Assembly (NCBI RefSeq): GCF_001909055.1
Contig: NZ_LVWI01000035.1
Coordinates: 1-64,000, forward strand
Direction of reading: 5' to 3'
Source of the DNA: Paenibacillus helianthi
GTDB taxonomy: Bacteria; Bacillota; Bacilli; Paenibacillales; Paenibacillaceae
DNA length: 64,000 bases
Under the pieces are notes generated by a model. The model had not been told where the DNA came from and did no database searches. It saw only the letters and a program-made list of their open reading frames with translations. Position numbers and translations under genes: made by a program. Shown here piece by piece: positions 8,868 to 19,012 of this stretch (its first letter is position 1; each line of letters begins with the position of its first letter).

Positions 8868-10526
8868 TTACAGTTTGGGCTTCTCGCGGTATTCACTCGG
8901 CGTCATTCCTACTGTTTTCTTGAAAAAACGGTAAAAATACCCTTCAGAAATAAAGCCGACTGCTTGGGAAACCTCCTGAACACGCAAGTCGCTCTCTTGC
9001 AGCAGCAGCTTCGCTTTATTCAGCCGCAGCTCTGTTATGTAATCCAGCAGACCAGTCTTTGTGGTCTGCTTGTACAATCGGGAGAGATAATAGGGATGAT
9101 GGTTGAAGACCATGCCCAGTCTGGTCATGGATAAATCCTCCGCTAAATGACTGCTGATATAATGCTCCAGTTTCTCAACGATGTCATTCTCCTGATTCGT
9201 ACTTTGAAGGGTCCGGCAATCAAACAACACATCGGCCAGTTGAATAAAGTAAGCTTTGTATTCATTCCAATCCCTCTCTGCCCCTATACGGAAGAGCAGA
9301 TCCAGATCCAGCTGTCTGGCAATCTCCTGCCAGATCCCCCACCGGTTAATGGCTGACAAATACATCCCGCCGAGTGATAAGGCAACCTCCAGCCGGATCA
9401 TCTCTTCATTTCCGTCCGCCCGCACCGGCAGCCCGAGAATATGACCAAGCAGATCGTAGAACTCTCCCCGCTCCCCATTCTCCAAATGCTCCTGCAATTT
9501 ATGTATCTGAAAGGAAATTGCCGGTGCATGTCTCGGGGTGCTCTCTCCGGGAGCGGGATGGACGGCATCCGCAGTCTCAAGCAGAATCGCTTCCTCCTTG
9601 ATGCCAAGCCCCCGGTTCAGCAGCAGCTTCAGCGATTCGAAAGGCTCCTGCAGTGCGTCCCATTCGTGAAAGGAGTTGCCGACGGCAAAGGAAAGTGTAA
9701 TATTCAGCAGTTGATGGCAAGCCGCCTGAATATCCTCCAGCGAGTGCTGGAGGAACAGCAGAGAACGCCGCCGCAGCTTGTCCGTCTCCGTAAGACTCTC
9801 GTCCTCTCTGGGTTGAACAAACCAGATCATCCGTGAAGCTTCATAGGGGTAAGAGTAGCACGACAAGAACGGATGGAGATATTCTGCGGCGATATTCTGG
9901 ATGGAATAGATGATCAGCGCCCGGTCAGACGGGGCGGTTATTCCCCGCCAATGATCGATACGTGTGAGGAACAGCAGCACCGGAGACTGGCTGTCCAGAT
10001 GAATCTGAAGATGCTCGAACTGTTTCACACGCTGGGTCAGTGCAACCGGGTCCCCTTGCAGCAGACGATTCATCAGTTCTTTGCCCATATACGGCAGTGT
10101 GGAGCGAAACTGCTCTCTGGAGCGCTCGATCAAGCTCTGGAAGCGGACAGCTTCCTGCAGCTGCTGGAGTGCAGCTATGACTGCCGCTCCAATAACCTCA
10201 TACCCTTCGGTCTTCAGAATATAATTACCGGCCCCTCCGCGCATAGCCTGCTGGATCAGCTGAAAATCATCATAGCCGGAGAGAAAAATCATACGGCAAT
10301 GCGGCCATCGCTGTGATACCTGCTGCTGCAGCTCCAGCCCGCTCATTCCCGGCATACGGATATCGGACAGCACAATATCCACCTTGGTCTCTTCCAGCAG
10401 CCGGAGCGCTTCCTTACCGGAATGCGTGCCATACACCTCCAGCGCATCCAGCTTCAGATCCAGAAAATACCCAACCAGTCCGTCCACAATAATCTTCTCA
10501 TTGTCCACAATCAATAACTTACTCAT
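8868..10526 (-). CDS. YesN-like response regulator with AraC DNA-binding domain
   Basis: 552 residues. The receiver domain (1-120) has the acidic pair at VDNE, phospho-acceptor D55 (IVLSDIRMPG) and lysine in YILKTEG. A roughly 300-residue middle region follows. The C-terminal AraC double helix-turn-helix ends VSQAVGFISEGYFYRFFKKTVGMTPSEYR. It follows its kinase by 23 bp and precedes GH85 by 90 bp. The predicted target is the promoter of this operon and possibly the 90 bp gap before GH85. The receiver keeps all key residues, so phosphorylation should be possible. Confidence 0.95.
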   Translation of the reverse strand: MSKLLIVDNEKIIVDGLVGYFLDLKLDALEVYGTHSGKEALRLLEETKVDIVLSDIRMPGMSGLELQQQVSQRWPHCRMIFLSGYDDFQLIQQAMRGGAGNYILKTEGYEVIGAAVIAALQQLQEAVRFQSLIERSREQFRSTLPYMGKELMNRLLQGDPVALTQRVKQFEHLQIHLDSQSPVLLFLTRIDHWRGITAPSDRALIIYSIQNIAAEYLHPFLSCYSYPYEASRMIWFVQPREDESLTETDKLRRRSLLFLQHSLEDIQAACHQLLNITLSFAVGNSFHEWDALQEPFESLKLLLNRGLGIKEEAILLETADAVHPAPGESTPRHAPAISFQIHKLQEHLENGERGEFYDLLGHILGLPVRADGNEEMIRLEVALSLGGMYLSAINRWGIWQEIARQLDLDLLFRIGAERDWNEYKAYFIQLADVLFDCRTLQSTNQENDIVEKLEHYISSHLAEDLSMTRLGMVFNHHPYYLSRLYKQTTKTGLLDYITELRLNKAKLLLQESDLRVQEVSQAVGFISEGYFYRFFKKTVGMTPSEYREKPKL

Positions 10527-10549
10527 GAAATCCTCCTTCTATAGCAGGG

Positions 10550-12289
10550 CTAGAGCGGGATGCGCAGCGTTACACAGAGCCCTCCCGAATGACCTATTGC
10601 GAGCTCCAGACCGTAGGCTTGCCCATATCTGAGCTGCAGGCGGCGGTGTACATTGAACATTCCGGTTGTTTCCCCCGAATAAGCGATCGTGTGCAGCCGG
10701 TGGTTCAGCTCCTCAATCATTTCCGGATTCAGATGCCCGCTGTTATCCTCTACTCGAATCATCAGTAGATTCTCATGGTGCTCCACTTCAATTAGCAGCA
10801 GCCCAGGTCCCTCCATCTTCTCCAGTCCATGCAGATACGCATTCTCTACCAGAGGCTGCAGGATGAGCCGGGGAACCCGGACAATCCGGCAAGCCTCCGG
10901 TATTTCACCCCAGCGGATCTGAATATCCGGGAATCTTAAGGACTGGATACCTGCGTAGGCCTGGGTATGCATCATTTCATTCTCCAGTGATACCTCGTCC
11001 TCGCCGGTACGGGTGATATAACGAAAGTAATTGCCCATGTGAAGCACCAGCCGCTCCGCACTGTCTTTATCTTCCTGCCGGATTAGCGTCAGCAGAATAA
11101 AGAGACTGTTATATAAAAAATGAGGATTGATCTGGGACTGGAGCTGCTTCAGTTCTGCATGCTGAGAGCGTGTCTGCTGCTCCGATACCTCCCCGATCAG
11201 GGTGCCGATCCGGCTTACCATCGTATTGAACTGCTGAAATACATCCTGAAATTCATCATTGTAACGGTGCTGTAGGCGGAGCTCCAGATTCCCTTCCCCC
11301 ACCTGTGCCAGAGAGTTGACCAGCCGCCGCATCGGCTTATGGATAAGCAGAAAGATTCCATAGGAAAATATGTAAACAATCAGAATAGAGACCAGCGTAA
11401 TGACCCAATACCAGCTCTGATACTGCTTCAACACACCTAATGCTTCCGCTTCCGGCACATAATGGACAAGCGTGAGGCCAAGAGACTCCGATTGCTCATA
11501 ATAAATCAGATACATTTTATGGTCCATTTCAATCCGGTCCATTCCGCTTGCCGTCTGACGCTTCTGTTGTCCGGATACCCATTGGCGGATCGATTGGGTG
11601 ATGGATTCATCCTTCGTATCCCCTATAACCCACTGTTCAGGTTCATTCAAGAGAATGGAGCCGGCATTTTTCTTGCCTGACATTTGTGCCATGGACTGCT
11701 GCAATAGCGGTATAGACAGCTCTACCTCTATCATAAACATCATGTCATTTCCCGTAGTCGGATACAGCATTCCAAGAATCAGACGATTATTCACAAAAGT
11801 AAACGGAGATTGCGTCCGCTTGTCTTTACCGGCTATCACTCTGATCTCATCATCGGGGATGGTGCTGCTGAAGCTTGTTGTCCAAATCGTACGGCCAAGA
11901 CTGGGGAAATAGATACGGATATCCTTGATGTACGGGCTTGAGCTTTTGAGAATGGAGAGCTTGTTCTCAATTCGTAATATGGTCTGGCCCCGTTCATAAT
12001 CGTCCATCGAATCGGGAATGACCCCCGCCTTGAGGAAATCACCGTCACTGCTGATATATTCCCGCTCCAGGCGGAGAATCCGGTTGATCTCCGTTTCCAG
12101 CGAGCTGAGATAAAAATGCACATTGGAGGCGCTGGATTGCAGGATTTCGTTCTGAACCTTGTTTACACTCGAATGGTTCATCATCAGACTGAGCGTTTGA
12201 ATGGGAATAAGCACAACCAGGAAGGAGATAATGATTTTGGGCAGAATGGTTAAGCGTTGTCCGAATAGATTGAAAGAAACAGGCTTCAT
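10550..12289 (-). CDS. YesM-like sensor histidine kinase
   Basis: ATG 12289 (MKPVSFNLFG) has AAGGAG upstream, giving 579 residues; the longer open frame has no such site. It has a transmembrane segment near residues 15-35, an extracellular sensor region, a second membrane segment (WVITLVSILIVYIFSYGIFL), HAMP, then HisKA_7TM-type dimerisation with phospho-His in NPHFLYNSL and N-box PLVENAYLHGLE. Oddity: the ATP-lid glycines are poorly kept. G1 is EDNSGH instead of DNGxG, and the region before NVHRRLQLRYG is TTGMF. It could have weakened kinase activity or act mainly as a phosphatase. It is the first gene of the GH85 operon. Confidence 0.93.
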   Translation of the reverse strand: MKPVSFNLFGQRLTILPKIIISFLVVLIPIQTLSLMMNHSSVNKVQNEILQSSASNVHFYLSSLETEINRILRLEREYISSDGDFLKAGVIPDSMDDYERGQTILRIENKLSILKSSSPYIKDIRIYFPSLGRTIWTTSFSSTIPDDEIRVIAGKDKRTQSPFTFVNNRLILGMLYPTTGNDMMFMIEVELSIPLLQQSMAQMSGKKNAGSILLNEPEQWVIGDTKDESITQSIRQWVSGQQKRQTASGMDRIEMDHKMYLIYYEQSESLGLTLVHYVPEAEALGVLKQYQSWYWVITLVSILIVYIFSYGIFLLIHKPMRRLVNSLAQVGEGNLELRLQHRYNDEFQDVFQQFNTMVSRIGTLIGEVSEQQTRSQHAELKQLQSQINPHFLYNSLFILLTLIRQEDKDSAERLVLHMGNYFRYITRTGEDEVSLENEMMHTQAYAGIQSLRFPDIQIRWGEIPEACRIVRVPRLILQPLVENAYLHGLEKMEGPGLLLIEVEHHENLLMIRVEDNSGHLNPEMIEELNHRLHTIAYSGETTGMFNVHRRLQLRYGQAYGLELAIGHSGGLCVTLRIPL

Positions 12290-12338
12290 AGGCAGGCTCC
12301 TTAAACACTCAAGTGGACGGAAACATCTCGATGGAATG

Positions 12339-12374
12339 ATTATAGGCCTGTCCGTTTGAAAATACATCCGTTTG
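12339..12374 (-). promoter_or_regulatory. Likely promoter/operator of the kinase-regulator-GH85 operon
   Basis: The minus strand has TATAAT (12339-12344). Two direct copies of CAAACGGA (12351-12358 and 12367-12374, 16 bp apart) cover the place where a -35 would be, and no good -35 is visible. Direct half-sites overlapping a poor -35 are what an AraC-type activator such as the operon's own response regulator would use. Binding is inferred. Confidence 0.45.
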
Positions 12375-12403
12375 CCTGCAAATAATTGTCTGTTAGAATT
12401 CAC

Positions 12404-12449
12404 AAAACAGCCAGCCGCCGGAAATTTTACCCGCGGCTGGCTGTTTTCT
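12404..12449 (-). terminator. Rho-independent terminator after the xylanase gene
   Basis: Inverted repeat ACAGCCAGCCGC / GCGGCTGGCTGT with a short loop, flanked by A-rich and T-rich runs on both sides, about 30 bp downstream of the xylanase stop. Confidence 0.8.
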
Positions 12450-12479
12450 ATTAAAGGATAATGTGTGTATGAGCTGTGA

Positions 12480-15400
12480 TTACAGCTTCCAAATACGGTA
12501 CACAATGACTGCCGCTTCAGCGCGGGTGAGCGCTTCACCCGGAGCAAGCTTGCCGTTCTTCCCGTTCACGATGCCGTATTTCACCAGGGATGCCAGGCTC
12601 TCTCTGGCATAATCAGAGATTTGGTCTGCATCCGAATATGCACTCAGTGTTCCGCTGCCGCTGGCCTTCTTACCGGCTGCTGCCAGAGCGCGGGCAGCGA
12701 TCACCATCATATCCTGGCGGGAAATCGCCTGATCCGGTTGGAAGGTGTTATCTTCATAGCCGGAGACGATGCCCAGTTGCTTCGCGGCAGCAAATTCTTT
12801 GCTGTAATAAGCGTCCCTCTGGACATCGCTGAATGCGGTTTGATCCTGGCCTAAGCCGTTCAGCTCAAGGGCTCTCATAAGAAGTGCGATGAAGTCCCCC
12901 CGCTGCATCGAAGCAGCTGGCGAGAAGCTGCTCCGGGAGGTGCCCTGGATAATATCACGGGCTGACATGGCGGACACTGCCTGCTGTGCCCAAGGCACGT
13001 TCCCCATATCTTCAAAGCCTATGGACGTATACGCTGCCGCATAAGTACCAACTTGGGCGGTCTGGAATACAAGCGCTCCGCTTCCTATGTCATATCGGCC
13101 ATTAGGGATCGGGGTCATGCTGCCGTTGTCAGCGAGGTTCAGGGCCACTAGCGAATCTGAATGGCTAAGCTGCTCCGCCGTTGGCGTGTAGGGAATAGAT
13201 ACCTTAACAGGCGCATTCGGATTGCTCCATGCCATAACCTGGCCGCCAGTAAGCACGCTCAGTTCGATCACTGGACCGCTGCCAATCCGGTCACGGGCTG
13301 CCGCTCCCAGACGGTCTTTGGAGCCTTCTTTTACTCGGATGGACACGTATTCCAAGTTTTCAGTCATGCTGGTCAGCATGTTGCTTGGAATCTCAAGGAT
13401 TGCTTGGTCTGTCTTCAGTAAAAGAACGAAGTTTTCCGTCCCCTTTAAATGTTGGGCCGGCAATTGCACTTCATACGATAGGGCTTTGGCCTGTTTCGGC
13501 ACTTCGATGATGACCTGTTTCTTGCCGTTTGCTGACAGAGCGGCTTGTTCAAGCGCTTTGTTCAGGTCGGTGCCCAAAACTGCTGCCTTGGCCCCTCCGC
13601 CATCAGTCTTCACTTCGGGTTTGATCGTAACCACGCCGTCCTTGCCCACAACACTTCCCGGCTGTGGAGTAGATCCGCTAACGCTGCCGTTGCCGGTAAC
13701 GACGGGTGCCATCGGTGTCGGTGTAGGTGTAGGTGTCAGTGTAGGTGTTGCCGTTGGTGTCGCTGTCGGTTCTGAACCGGCGGGTTTACCGGATAGGGTC
13801 AATACGCCGTACACAGAGGTGTCCTGATAGCCGTTTCCGGTCGTATCATTCCATGCGGCAACACTTTGACGGGCGCCGTTTTTGGCATCATTAATCTGTA
13901 TGTCAAATCCCAGTTTCTTGTTATTGCCGGCTGTTATTTTTTTAAAGGGAATCTTCATTTCAACCGTGTAGTTGGTTCCGGTAACCTGGGTGGCCGATTG
14001 GAAGCCTTCAGCGATGCTTGCCGGATTGAAGGTCGTTTCGTTGTCAAAATTAACCCTGAATTGTCCGTCATCGTCCTGGTAGAACGTTGTTTTCCCGTTG
14101 TTTTCGTCCAGGAACATTTCGACGGAATCCTGTTCCCATACGTTAGCACTGCTTTTATCGAGCTGGGCATCGCTAACCTGGATGAGCACATACAGATTCT
14201 GATCATCCCACAGGGTTCTCGCCACACCACTTGCACCCTGCCAAGCCATCTGGTACCGGTTAACCTGCATTTGGGCCGCATTGCTCCAGACCGCATCAAC
14301 CGTCCCGTCCACAACAGGTGTGGCATAATTCGCGGTGGACTGGTAGGCATCCGTGGGATCAGGCTGGTGCTCTACCCTATACTTTGCAGGATCAATGACG
14401 CCATAGTACGCCGGTTTAGCCTGCAGGTTCTTGTCGAACAGAAGCGGGTTGGACGCGGCCCTCCAGCTCGTATGGTCATCCAGTCCCCAGAAGGTCACGC
14501 GCTTGATATGGGCTGCATGAGCCCTGAAGATATCCATCAGCTGTGCGTACAGATAACCCTGGGCATCCGCCAGCTTATCAGTAAGCTGATTGTTGCTGCC
14601 AGCCTGAATGTCCAGCTCGGTGATACTTACTTCGACGCCCAGGGAAATAAACTTTTCCAAGGTCAATTTCACGTTCTCCGGGTTCGTGTTCACATTGTAG
14701 TGCGCCTGCATGCCGATGCCATCGATCAGGAGCTTTCCCGGATGGGTAAGCGCATACTTTTCGTTGATGGATTTAACCATATTGTAAATGGCCTGTGCTT
14801 TCTTCTGGTTATCTTCGTTGTAGTCGTTGTAGTACAGCTTAATATCCCAATCGGGATGTTCGTCCAGCACTTCTCTCGCTGTCAGGAAAGCCTGCTCCAA
14901 ATAGTCTGGTCCAATGGCATCGTACCATGGAGATTGACGGAGGGACCCTTCCCAATCGGAGGGATTCGCCGGGTTATCGTTCATCGCTTCATTGACGACA
15001 TCCCAGGAAATTACCTTGTCACCAAAGTGCTCCATCACGGTTCGGATATGGGTCTTCAAGTTAACGAGCGCTTCGTCCCGTCCCAAGGGAATGGTATTCC
15101 CAGCTCCATCCTTTGCCGTATTCATCCATACCGGAGACTGCTGATGCCATACCAGTACATGTCCATGCATCTGCATCCCTTCAGCCAGAACCTTATCTAC
15201 CATTGCATCCGCTGCCTCAAAGGTAAACTTCCCCTTCACCTGCTGCAGCGCATCCGGTTTCATGGCATTGCCAGCGGTAGCGACATTGTGGTGCATTTTT
15301 AGAAGCTCAAGCCGGACGCCTTCGAGATCCTCACTTGTGATGGCGTTGCCGATCAAAAAATTGTTTTGATAGGCATTTTTTACAGGAATCAGGTCCTTCT

Positions 15401-16478
15401 GTATGGCAATTGGGCCTGTGCCGGTTTTCTCAAAGCTGATGTCATCGATATAAAAGGACGCGGTTGCCTGATTTGAGCTTTCGATATAGAGGGTCAAATA
15501 TTCGCCGCCTACACTGTTATAGCGGTAGCTTCCCTCGAATTTAACCCAGCCGTCGCTGGTGCTGATGGTTTTGGGTGAAAGAGCCACATAATTCGCGCTG
15601 CTTCCACTGCCGGTCTGCGTAGACAGCTGGAGCTGGGAGCTTGCGGGATCCAACAGCTTGACCCAGGCCGATATGGTATATTCGCTTCCCTTGTCTACAT
15701 ATTTCTCCACACGCAATGAAGGCCCGTTCCAGGTAGCAGATCTGTTCTCTACCTTCAAAGCATAAGAACCATTCCGGGTATGGTTCTCCTCCCTTGTGAT
15801 GGTCAGCTTCTCTGTCCCGGCTCTGCCTTCAAAACCGCCCGAGGTCTGGTCTTCAAAGGTAATGGTGTTGAAAGGCAGCGCTGGGTCTCTAGGCGGCTCT
15901 TCTCCACCGTCCGAAGCTCCCTTCCCGGTAATGCGGAGGTCTCCGATGTAGAACGGAATCGCAGCCCCGGCTGCATTGGAGTTCATGCGCAAGGCTTGAT
16001 CTTTGCTCGTATCAACGGTAAATTCCTTAGTCAAAATAACGGCTGCACCAGCTTCATAAGGCACTTCTGCATAATTCCCGTAGCTGCTTACGGTTTGGAG
16101 CGCCGCATTGGCACCACCCGGCAGATTTACACCCGCATCAACATAAACGACAGCGGTCACCGTGTAGGTTTTTCCGTTCTCGAGTCCAAGGCTGCTGAAT
16201 TTAAAATCAGCCGCATCCCAGTTGTTCGCCCTGTTGCTTACGTATAACGCTGCTCCGTCAGCATTGCCGGCAAAACCTTTACCGGTGACAGCCGTCAGGC
16301 TTGCACCACCCGACTGAACGGCCCCGCCTGCCCCCCCTGCAAAGGTTTCATGATAAACCGTAGTGGTCTCTTCTTGTTGCAGAGTTTCAGCTTTCACATC
16401 CGGAGCAAGCCCGCCAAATGGAATCAGCAGGATCACCGCCAGGAAAACCGGGAAGAAATGTTTGAACATTTTGATCAT
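12480..16478 (-). CDS. SLH-anchored modular GH10 endo-1,4-beta-xylanase
   Basis: 1332 residues. Signal peptide 1-30 (DVKA/ET). Two CBM22-like carbohydrate-binding modules lie at about 40-185 and 205-350. GH10 spans about 360-700, with acid/base E497 in WDVVNEAMN and nucleophile E621 in [14 protein letters not shown]9-like module spans about 720-895 ([16 protein letters not shown], then [15 protein letters not shown]). A Thr/Pro linker follows, then a spacer domain and three SLH repeats from about 1150 to the end, which bind pyruvylated secondary wall polymer and keep the enzyme on the cell surface. The architecture CBM22-CBM22-GH10-CBM9-SLH3 is well known from large surface xylanases. It is a single gene with its own promoter and terminator and carries a cre-like box upstream. 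Confidence 0.95.
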   Translation of the reverse strand: MIKMFKHFFPVFLAVILLIPFGGLAPDVKAETLQQEETTTVYHETFAGGAGGAVQSGGASLTAVTGKGFAGNADGAALYVSNRANNWDAADFKFSSLGLENGKTYTVTAVVYVDAGVNLPGGANAALQTVSSYGNYAEVPYEAGAAVILTKEFTVDTSKDQALRMNSNAAGAAIPFYIGDLRITGKGASDGGEEPPRDPALPFNTITFEDQTSGGFEGRAGTEKLTITREENHTRNGSYALKVENRSATWNGPSLRVEKYVDKGSEYTISAWVKLLDPASSQLQLSTQTGSGSSANYVALSPKTISTSDGWVKFEGSYRYNSVGGEYLTLYIESSNQATASFYIDDISFEKTGTGPIAIQKDLIPVKNAYQNNFLIGNAITSEDLEGVRLELLKMHHNVATAGNAMKPDALQQVKGKFTFEAADAMVDKVLAEGMQMHGHVLVWHQQSPVWMNTAKDGAGNTIPLGRDEALVNLKTHIRTVMEHFGDKVISWDVVNEAMNDNPANPSDWEGSLRQSPWYDAIGPDYLEQAFLTAREVLDEHPDWDIKLYYNDYNEDNQKKAQAIYNMVKSINEKYALTHPGKLLIDGIGMQAHYNVNTNPENVKLTLEKFISLGVEVSITELDIQAGSNNQLTDKLADAQGYLYAQLMDIFRAHAAHIKRVTFWGLDDHTSWRAASNPLLFDKNLQAKPAYYGVIDPAKYRVEHQPDPTDAYQSTANYATPVVDGTVDAVWSNAAQMQVNRYQMAWQGASGVARTLWDDQNLYVLIQVSDAQLDKSSANVWEQDSVEMFLDENNGKTTFYQDDDGQFRVNFDNETTFNPASIAEGFQSATQVTGTNYTVEMKIPFKKITAGNNKKLGFDIQINDAKNGARQSVAAWNDTTGNGYQDTSVYGVLTLSGKPAGSEPTATPTATPTLTPTPTPTPMAPVVTGNGSVSGSTPQPGSVVGKDGVVTIKPEVKTDGGGAKAAVLGTDLNKALEQAALSANGKKQVIIEVPKQAKALSYEVQLPAQHLKGTENFVLLLKTDQAILEIPSNMLTSMTENLEYVSIRVKEGSKDRLGAAARDRIGSGPVIELSVLTGGQVMAWSNPNAPVKVSIPYTPTAEQLSHSDSLVALNLADNGSMTPIPNGRYDIGSGALVFQTAQVGTYAAAYTSIGFEDMGNVPWAQQAVSAMSARDIIQGTSRSSFSPAASMQRGDFIALLMRALELNGLGQDQTAFSDVQRDAYYSKEFAAAKQLGIVSGYEDNTFQPDQAISRQDMMVIAARALAAAGKKASGSGTLSAYSDADQISDYARESLASLVKYGIVNGKNGKLAPGEALTRAEAAVIVYRIWKL

Positions 16479-16504
16479 GTTTGCACTCCTCTAAACGGAT
16501 TTTG

Positions 16505-16518
16505 TTAAAGCGCTTACA
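16505..16518 (+). promoter_or_regulatory. cre-like catabolite control site upstream of the xylanase
   Basis: TTAAAGCGCTTACA matches the CcpA consensus TGWAANCGNTNWCA at all but one fixed position. It lies 27 bp upstream of the xylanase start, inside its leader, where CcpA binding would block transcription when preferred sugars are present. The rest of the 16479-16792 gap holds AT-rich promoter sequence, the terminator and the 16 bp repeats listed below. Confidence 0.6.
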
Positions 16519-16651
16519 ACAATAGAAAAGCCGCCCCCTTTCTCAACCCAAATCGTAGCATAATCCAATTATTGCGTCTTACTCCAAATTAAAGATTGTG
16601 TCGTGGTTTTTTTAGTTCATTTCGCTGAGTCTTTGTTCTTTGGAAAAGAGC

Positions 16652-16690
16652 AAAAAAAATACCGCAAGACATCATCTGTCTTTGCGGTAC
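16652..16690 (-). terminator. Terminator of the Acg-family gene
   Basis: On the minus strand, stem TACCGCAAAGACA / TGTCTTGCGGTA with a five-base loop, followed by an eight-T run. Confidence 0.85.
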
Positions 16691-16747
16691 CCATGAAGAC
16701 ACCAGGGAATTCCATCTAAAATACATGGCTGGAAGTTCATCCATTCA

Positions 16748-16795
16748 AACTTGCTCTTACTCAAGCTTGCTCTTACTCAAACTTACTCCTACTCA
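16748..16795 (-). repeat. Three tandem 16 bp repeats at the 3' end of the Acg-family gene
   Basis: Exactly three 16 bp units end at 16763, 16779 and 16795. On the minus strand each unit begins TGAGTA, and the first TGA is the stop codon of the gene. Units two and three differ at one base; the first is more diverged. The array lies between the stop codon and the terminator. Confidence 0.85.
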
Positions 16796-17983
16796 GTCCG
16801 CAATAAGATCCGTAACCTCTCTTCTCATACTCAGCGGGGTATCCTGTGTCGGCTGGCCCACGCGGACCAGGAGCTGAATCGTTCCGCCACCCGGAGCATA
16901 CTCCTTGTGAATCCTCGTGTAAGGCTCCTTCATTTCAGGGTATTCCTCCAGCACCTGGCTCAGAGGCTGCATCACCAGTCCTTCCTCATGTCCGGCCAGA
17001 ATCAGCCTGCTGTAGAGCATGCCCGCCTTAACCTGACTAGTGCGGCTATTGTCCTTGCTCACAATCAGAGCGTAGGCCGGTGAGTGGTCCGCTGCCTCCC
17101 GGGCTGCCTGAACGGCAAGCTTGGTTGATGCTTTCTCGTTATTAAACGACGGAAAGAGGGTAATCATCCCCTGAAGGAGATGTTTCTTCACACCTGTGGT
17201 TCCTTGTCCTTCAAAGGAGAACCCGTAGCGGTATTTATTCTTCTGATATTCATTGGAACGGAATATGCGTGCTGATTCGTCATTCATCCGCGCAAGTCCG
17301 GTTTCGATATTCGTCCCCTCTACTCCATAGGCTCCCAGTTTCTGAATGCTGGCAGAATCCTCCAGTAGGGTTAGGGTTAAATCCTTATCATCATTGATCT
17401 GCTTCAGCTGAGCTGTCTGCTCCGGTGTCAGCGGATCAGGCTTATAGGCCATCCGGTTCGTATCCGGCAAAAACAGATAGTCGAACAACGGATTCACCTG
17501 AGGTGCTGTCTTGGTGAGTGTAATGTCCGCCACAGCCTTCTGATCCATGCTCTCGCTTAAGTTCTGCTCATCGTATTCACCATCCGGGAACAGCTTAATC
17601 TCCGTCTGATACCCAAGCTGCTCACCGGCAACCTTAAGGTATTCCAAAAAGGTTCCCTGCGAGACTAGGGTCTGCCGGGCCAATGGGTCTGTTTCCAGCG
17701 CAAGCCTCGTATGATCTGTATACAAGGAGAGCTTAAGTGGATTTTGCTTGTCTAGGCGGATTTTCCAGGGCTGCATATTGTGTCCATTCGCTGCCAGGAG
17801 CCCGTATGCTGCCAATTGCAGGCGTGGATCTTCGAATTGTCCGGCATAATCCCGCTTCCAGGGATCCAAATACTTCGCCTTCTTGAATACACCGCTTGCC
17901 GTGAATAGTACGCTAACCAGAAGCACGAACAGAACAACAACAGACAGAAGTACAATCATTGATCTTTTGGTACGCTTACTCAT
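16793..17983 (-). CDS. Membrane-anchored Acg-family (nitroreductase-fold) FMN oxidoreductase
   Basis: ATG 17983 (MSKRTKRS) with AAGGGAG six bases upstream gives 396 residues. A single N-terminal membrane helix (MIVLLSVVVLFVLLVSVLF) is followed by an outward-facing or tethered domain. The mark of the family is LLAANGHNMQPWKIRL, the HN-QPW flavin/substrate motif of Acg-type nitroreductase-like proteins, with conserved arginine-rich stretches later (LPDTNRMAYKP). Family members are FMN-binding but their reactions are poorly defined. It is monocistronic with its own terminator and divergent from the LOG gene. The membrane anchor on a normally cytoplasmic fold is the unusual part. Confidence 0.8.
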   Translation of the reverse strand: MSKRTKRSMIVLLSVVVLFVLLVSVLFTASGVFKKAKYLDPWKRDYAGQFEDPRLQLAAYGLLAANGHNMQPWKIRLDKQNPLKLSLYTDHTRLALETDPLARQTLVSQGTFLEYLKVAGEQLGYQTEIKLFPDGEYDEQNLSESMDQKAVADITLTKTAPQVNPLFDYLFLPDTNRMAYKPDPLTPEQTAQLKQINDDKDLTLTLLEDSASIQKLGAYGVEGTNIETGLARMNDESARIFRSNEYQKNKYRYGFSFEGQGTTGVKKHLLQGMITLFPSFNNEKASTKLAVQAAREAADHSPAYALIVSKDNSRTSQVKAGMLYSRLILAGHEEGLVMQPLSQVLEEYPEMKEPYTRIHKEYAPGGGTIQLLVRVGQPTQDTPLSMRREVTDLIAD

Positions 17984-18212
17984 AGCCATCTCCCTTTGTA
18001 CATCTCTATTTGTTAAGCCTATTCCCATTCAGACGGAATGCCACCCCGGATACAATGACAAGCCGCACATTCCCCCGGGTCCATTACATCAATGCCCGCT
18101 TTCTATCCTACCTGAGTGCAATAAGTGGATTGATGTGCTACCGTTAAGAAGTCTGCTCCGGGAGACGGCTTCCGGTAAGTGAATTTACTATGCAAAGGAG
18201 AGTTATTCACCT

Positions 18213-18794
18213 ATGAAAAGTATCGCTGTATTTTGCGGATCGCGTGACGGAGCTTCCCCCGTCTACAAGGAAAGCGCCCATGCGCTGGGAAAAGCACTGG
18301 CAGAACACGGCATCACCCTGATCTACGGCGGGGCAACGGTTGGCCTCATGGGCGAGGTGGCGGACGCCGCTCTGGGAGCCGGAGGGAACGTTATCGGGGT
18401 CATCCCCCATTTTCTCAAAAGCCGGGAAATTGAGCACAAGCAGCTCACGGAACTGATCGTGGTGGATTCGATGCATGAACGCAAATTAAAAATGTCGGAG
18501 CTGGCTGAAGGATTCATCGCTTTGCCGGGCGGCCCGGGGACAATGGAGGAATACTTTGAGATTTTTACGTGGGCGCAATTGGGACTGCATCAGAAGCCTT
18601 GCGGCATATTGAACGTCCAGCATTATTATGATCCGCTGATTACCCTGTTCGACCAGATGGCCCAGGAGCAGTTCATGCTGGAAAAGCACCGCTCAATGGT
18701 CCTCACCGACACCACTCCAGAGGGTATGATCCAGCAATTCCTGAGCTATTCCCCGCCACCAGTGAAAACGTACCTTACGGATGAGCGTACCTGA
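18213..18794 (+). CDS. LOG-family nucleotide 5'-monophosphate phosphoribohydrolase
   Basis: 193 residues. The Rossmann-like fold starts MKSIAVFCGS. The family signature PGGPGTMEE is at 105-113, with the conserved R90/K91 just before it. LOG proteins release a base from (cytokinin) riboside monophosphates and are widespread in bacteria (YvdD in Bacillus); many are annotated, misleadingly, as lysine decarboxylases. RBS AAAGGAGAG precedes ATG 18213. It is monocistronic with a terminator 82 bp downstream. Confidence 0.9.
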   Translation: MKSIAVFCGSRDGASPVYKESAHALGKALAEHGITLIYGGATVGLMGEVADAALGAGGNVIGVIPHFLKSREIEHKQLTELIVVDSMHERKLKMSELAEGFIALPGGPGTMEEYFEIFTWAQLGLHQKPCGILNVQHYYDPLITLFDQMAQEQFMLEKHRSMVLTDTTPEGMIQQFLSYSPPPVKTYLTDERT

Positions 18795-18875
18795 TCAGAG
18801 ATTAAAGAATTCTATAGCCGGGGCTTCCGGCGGTAATCTAATGAAGCAAGCCGCAAATGACCAAAAACGAAAAAC

Positions 18876-18909
18876 AGCGATCCTCCAATGACCGGAGGAT
18901 CGCTATTTT
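18876..18909 (+). terminator. Terminator after the LOG gene
   Basis: Stem AGCGATCCTCC / GGAGGATCGCT with a seven-base loop, then a T-rich tail. A second inverted repeat, GCTGTCTC (18941-18948) / GAGACAGC (18971-18978) followed by T5, lies between here and the tyrS stop and may help separate the convergent genes. Confidence 0.85.
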
Positions 18910-19012
18910 GCTGCTTTTTACTCTTTTAAGAACATAAGACGCTGTCTCTGTTGTAGGCGTATCTATTTATGAGACAGCGGCTTTTTCCTGCTGAAGATCA
19001 TCTGTATACTGC

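Noticed and set aside
13866..15302. Long plus-strand frame (478 codons) opposite the xylanase gene
   Set aside because: Antisense shadow of a clearly coding GH10 gene with no ribosome site; the same applies to plus frames at 7581-8696 (opposite GH85), 5104-5901 (opposite the binding protein) and 54202-55218 (opposite GH130).
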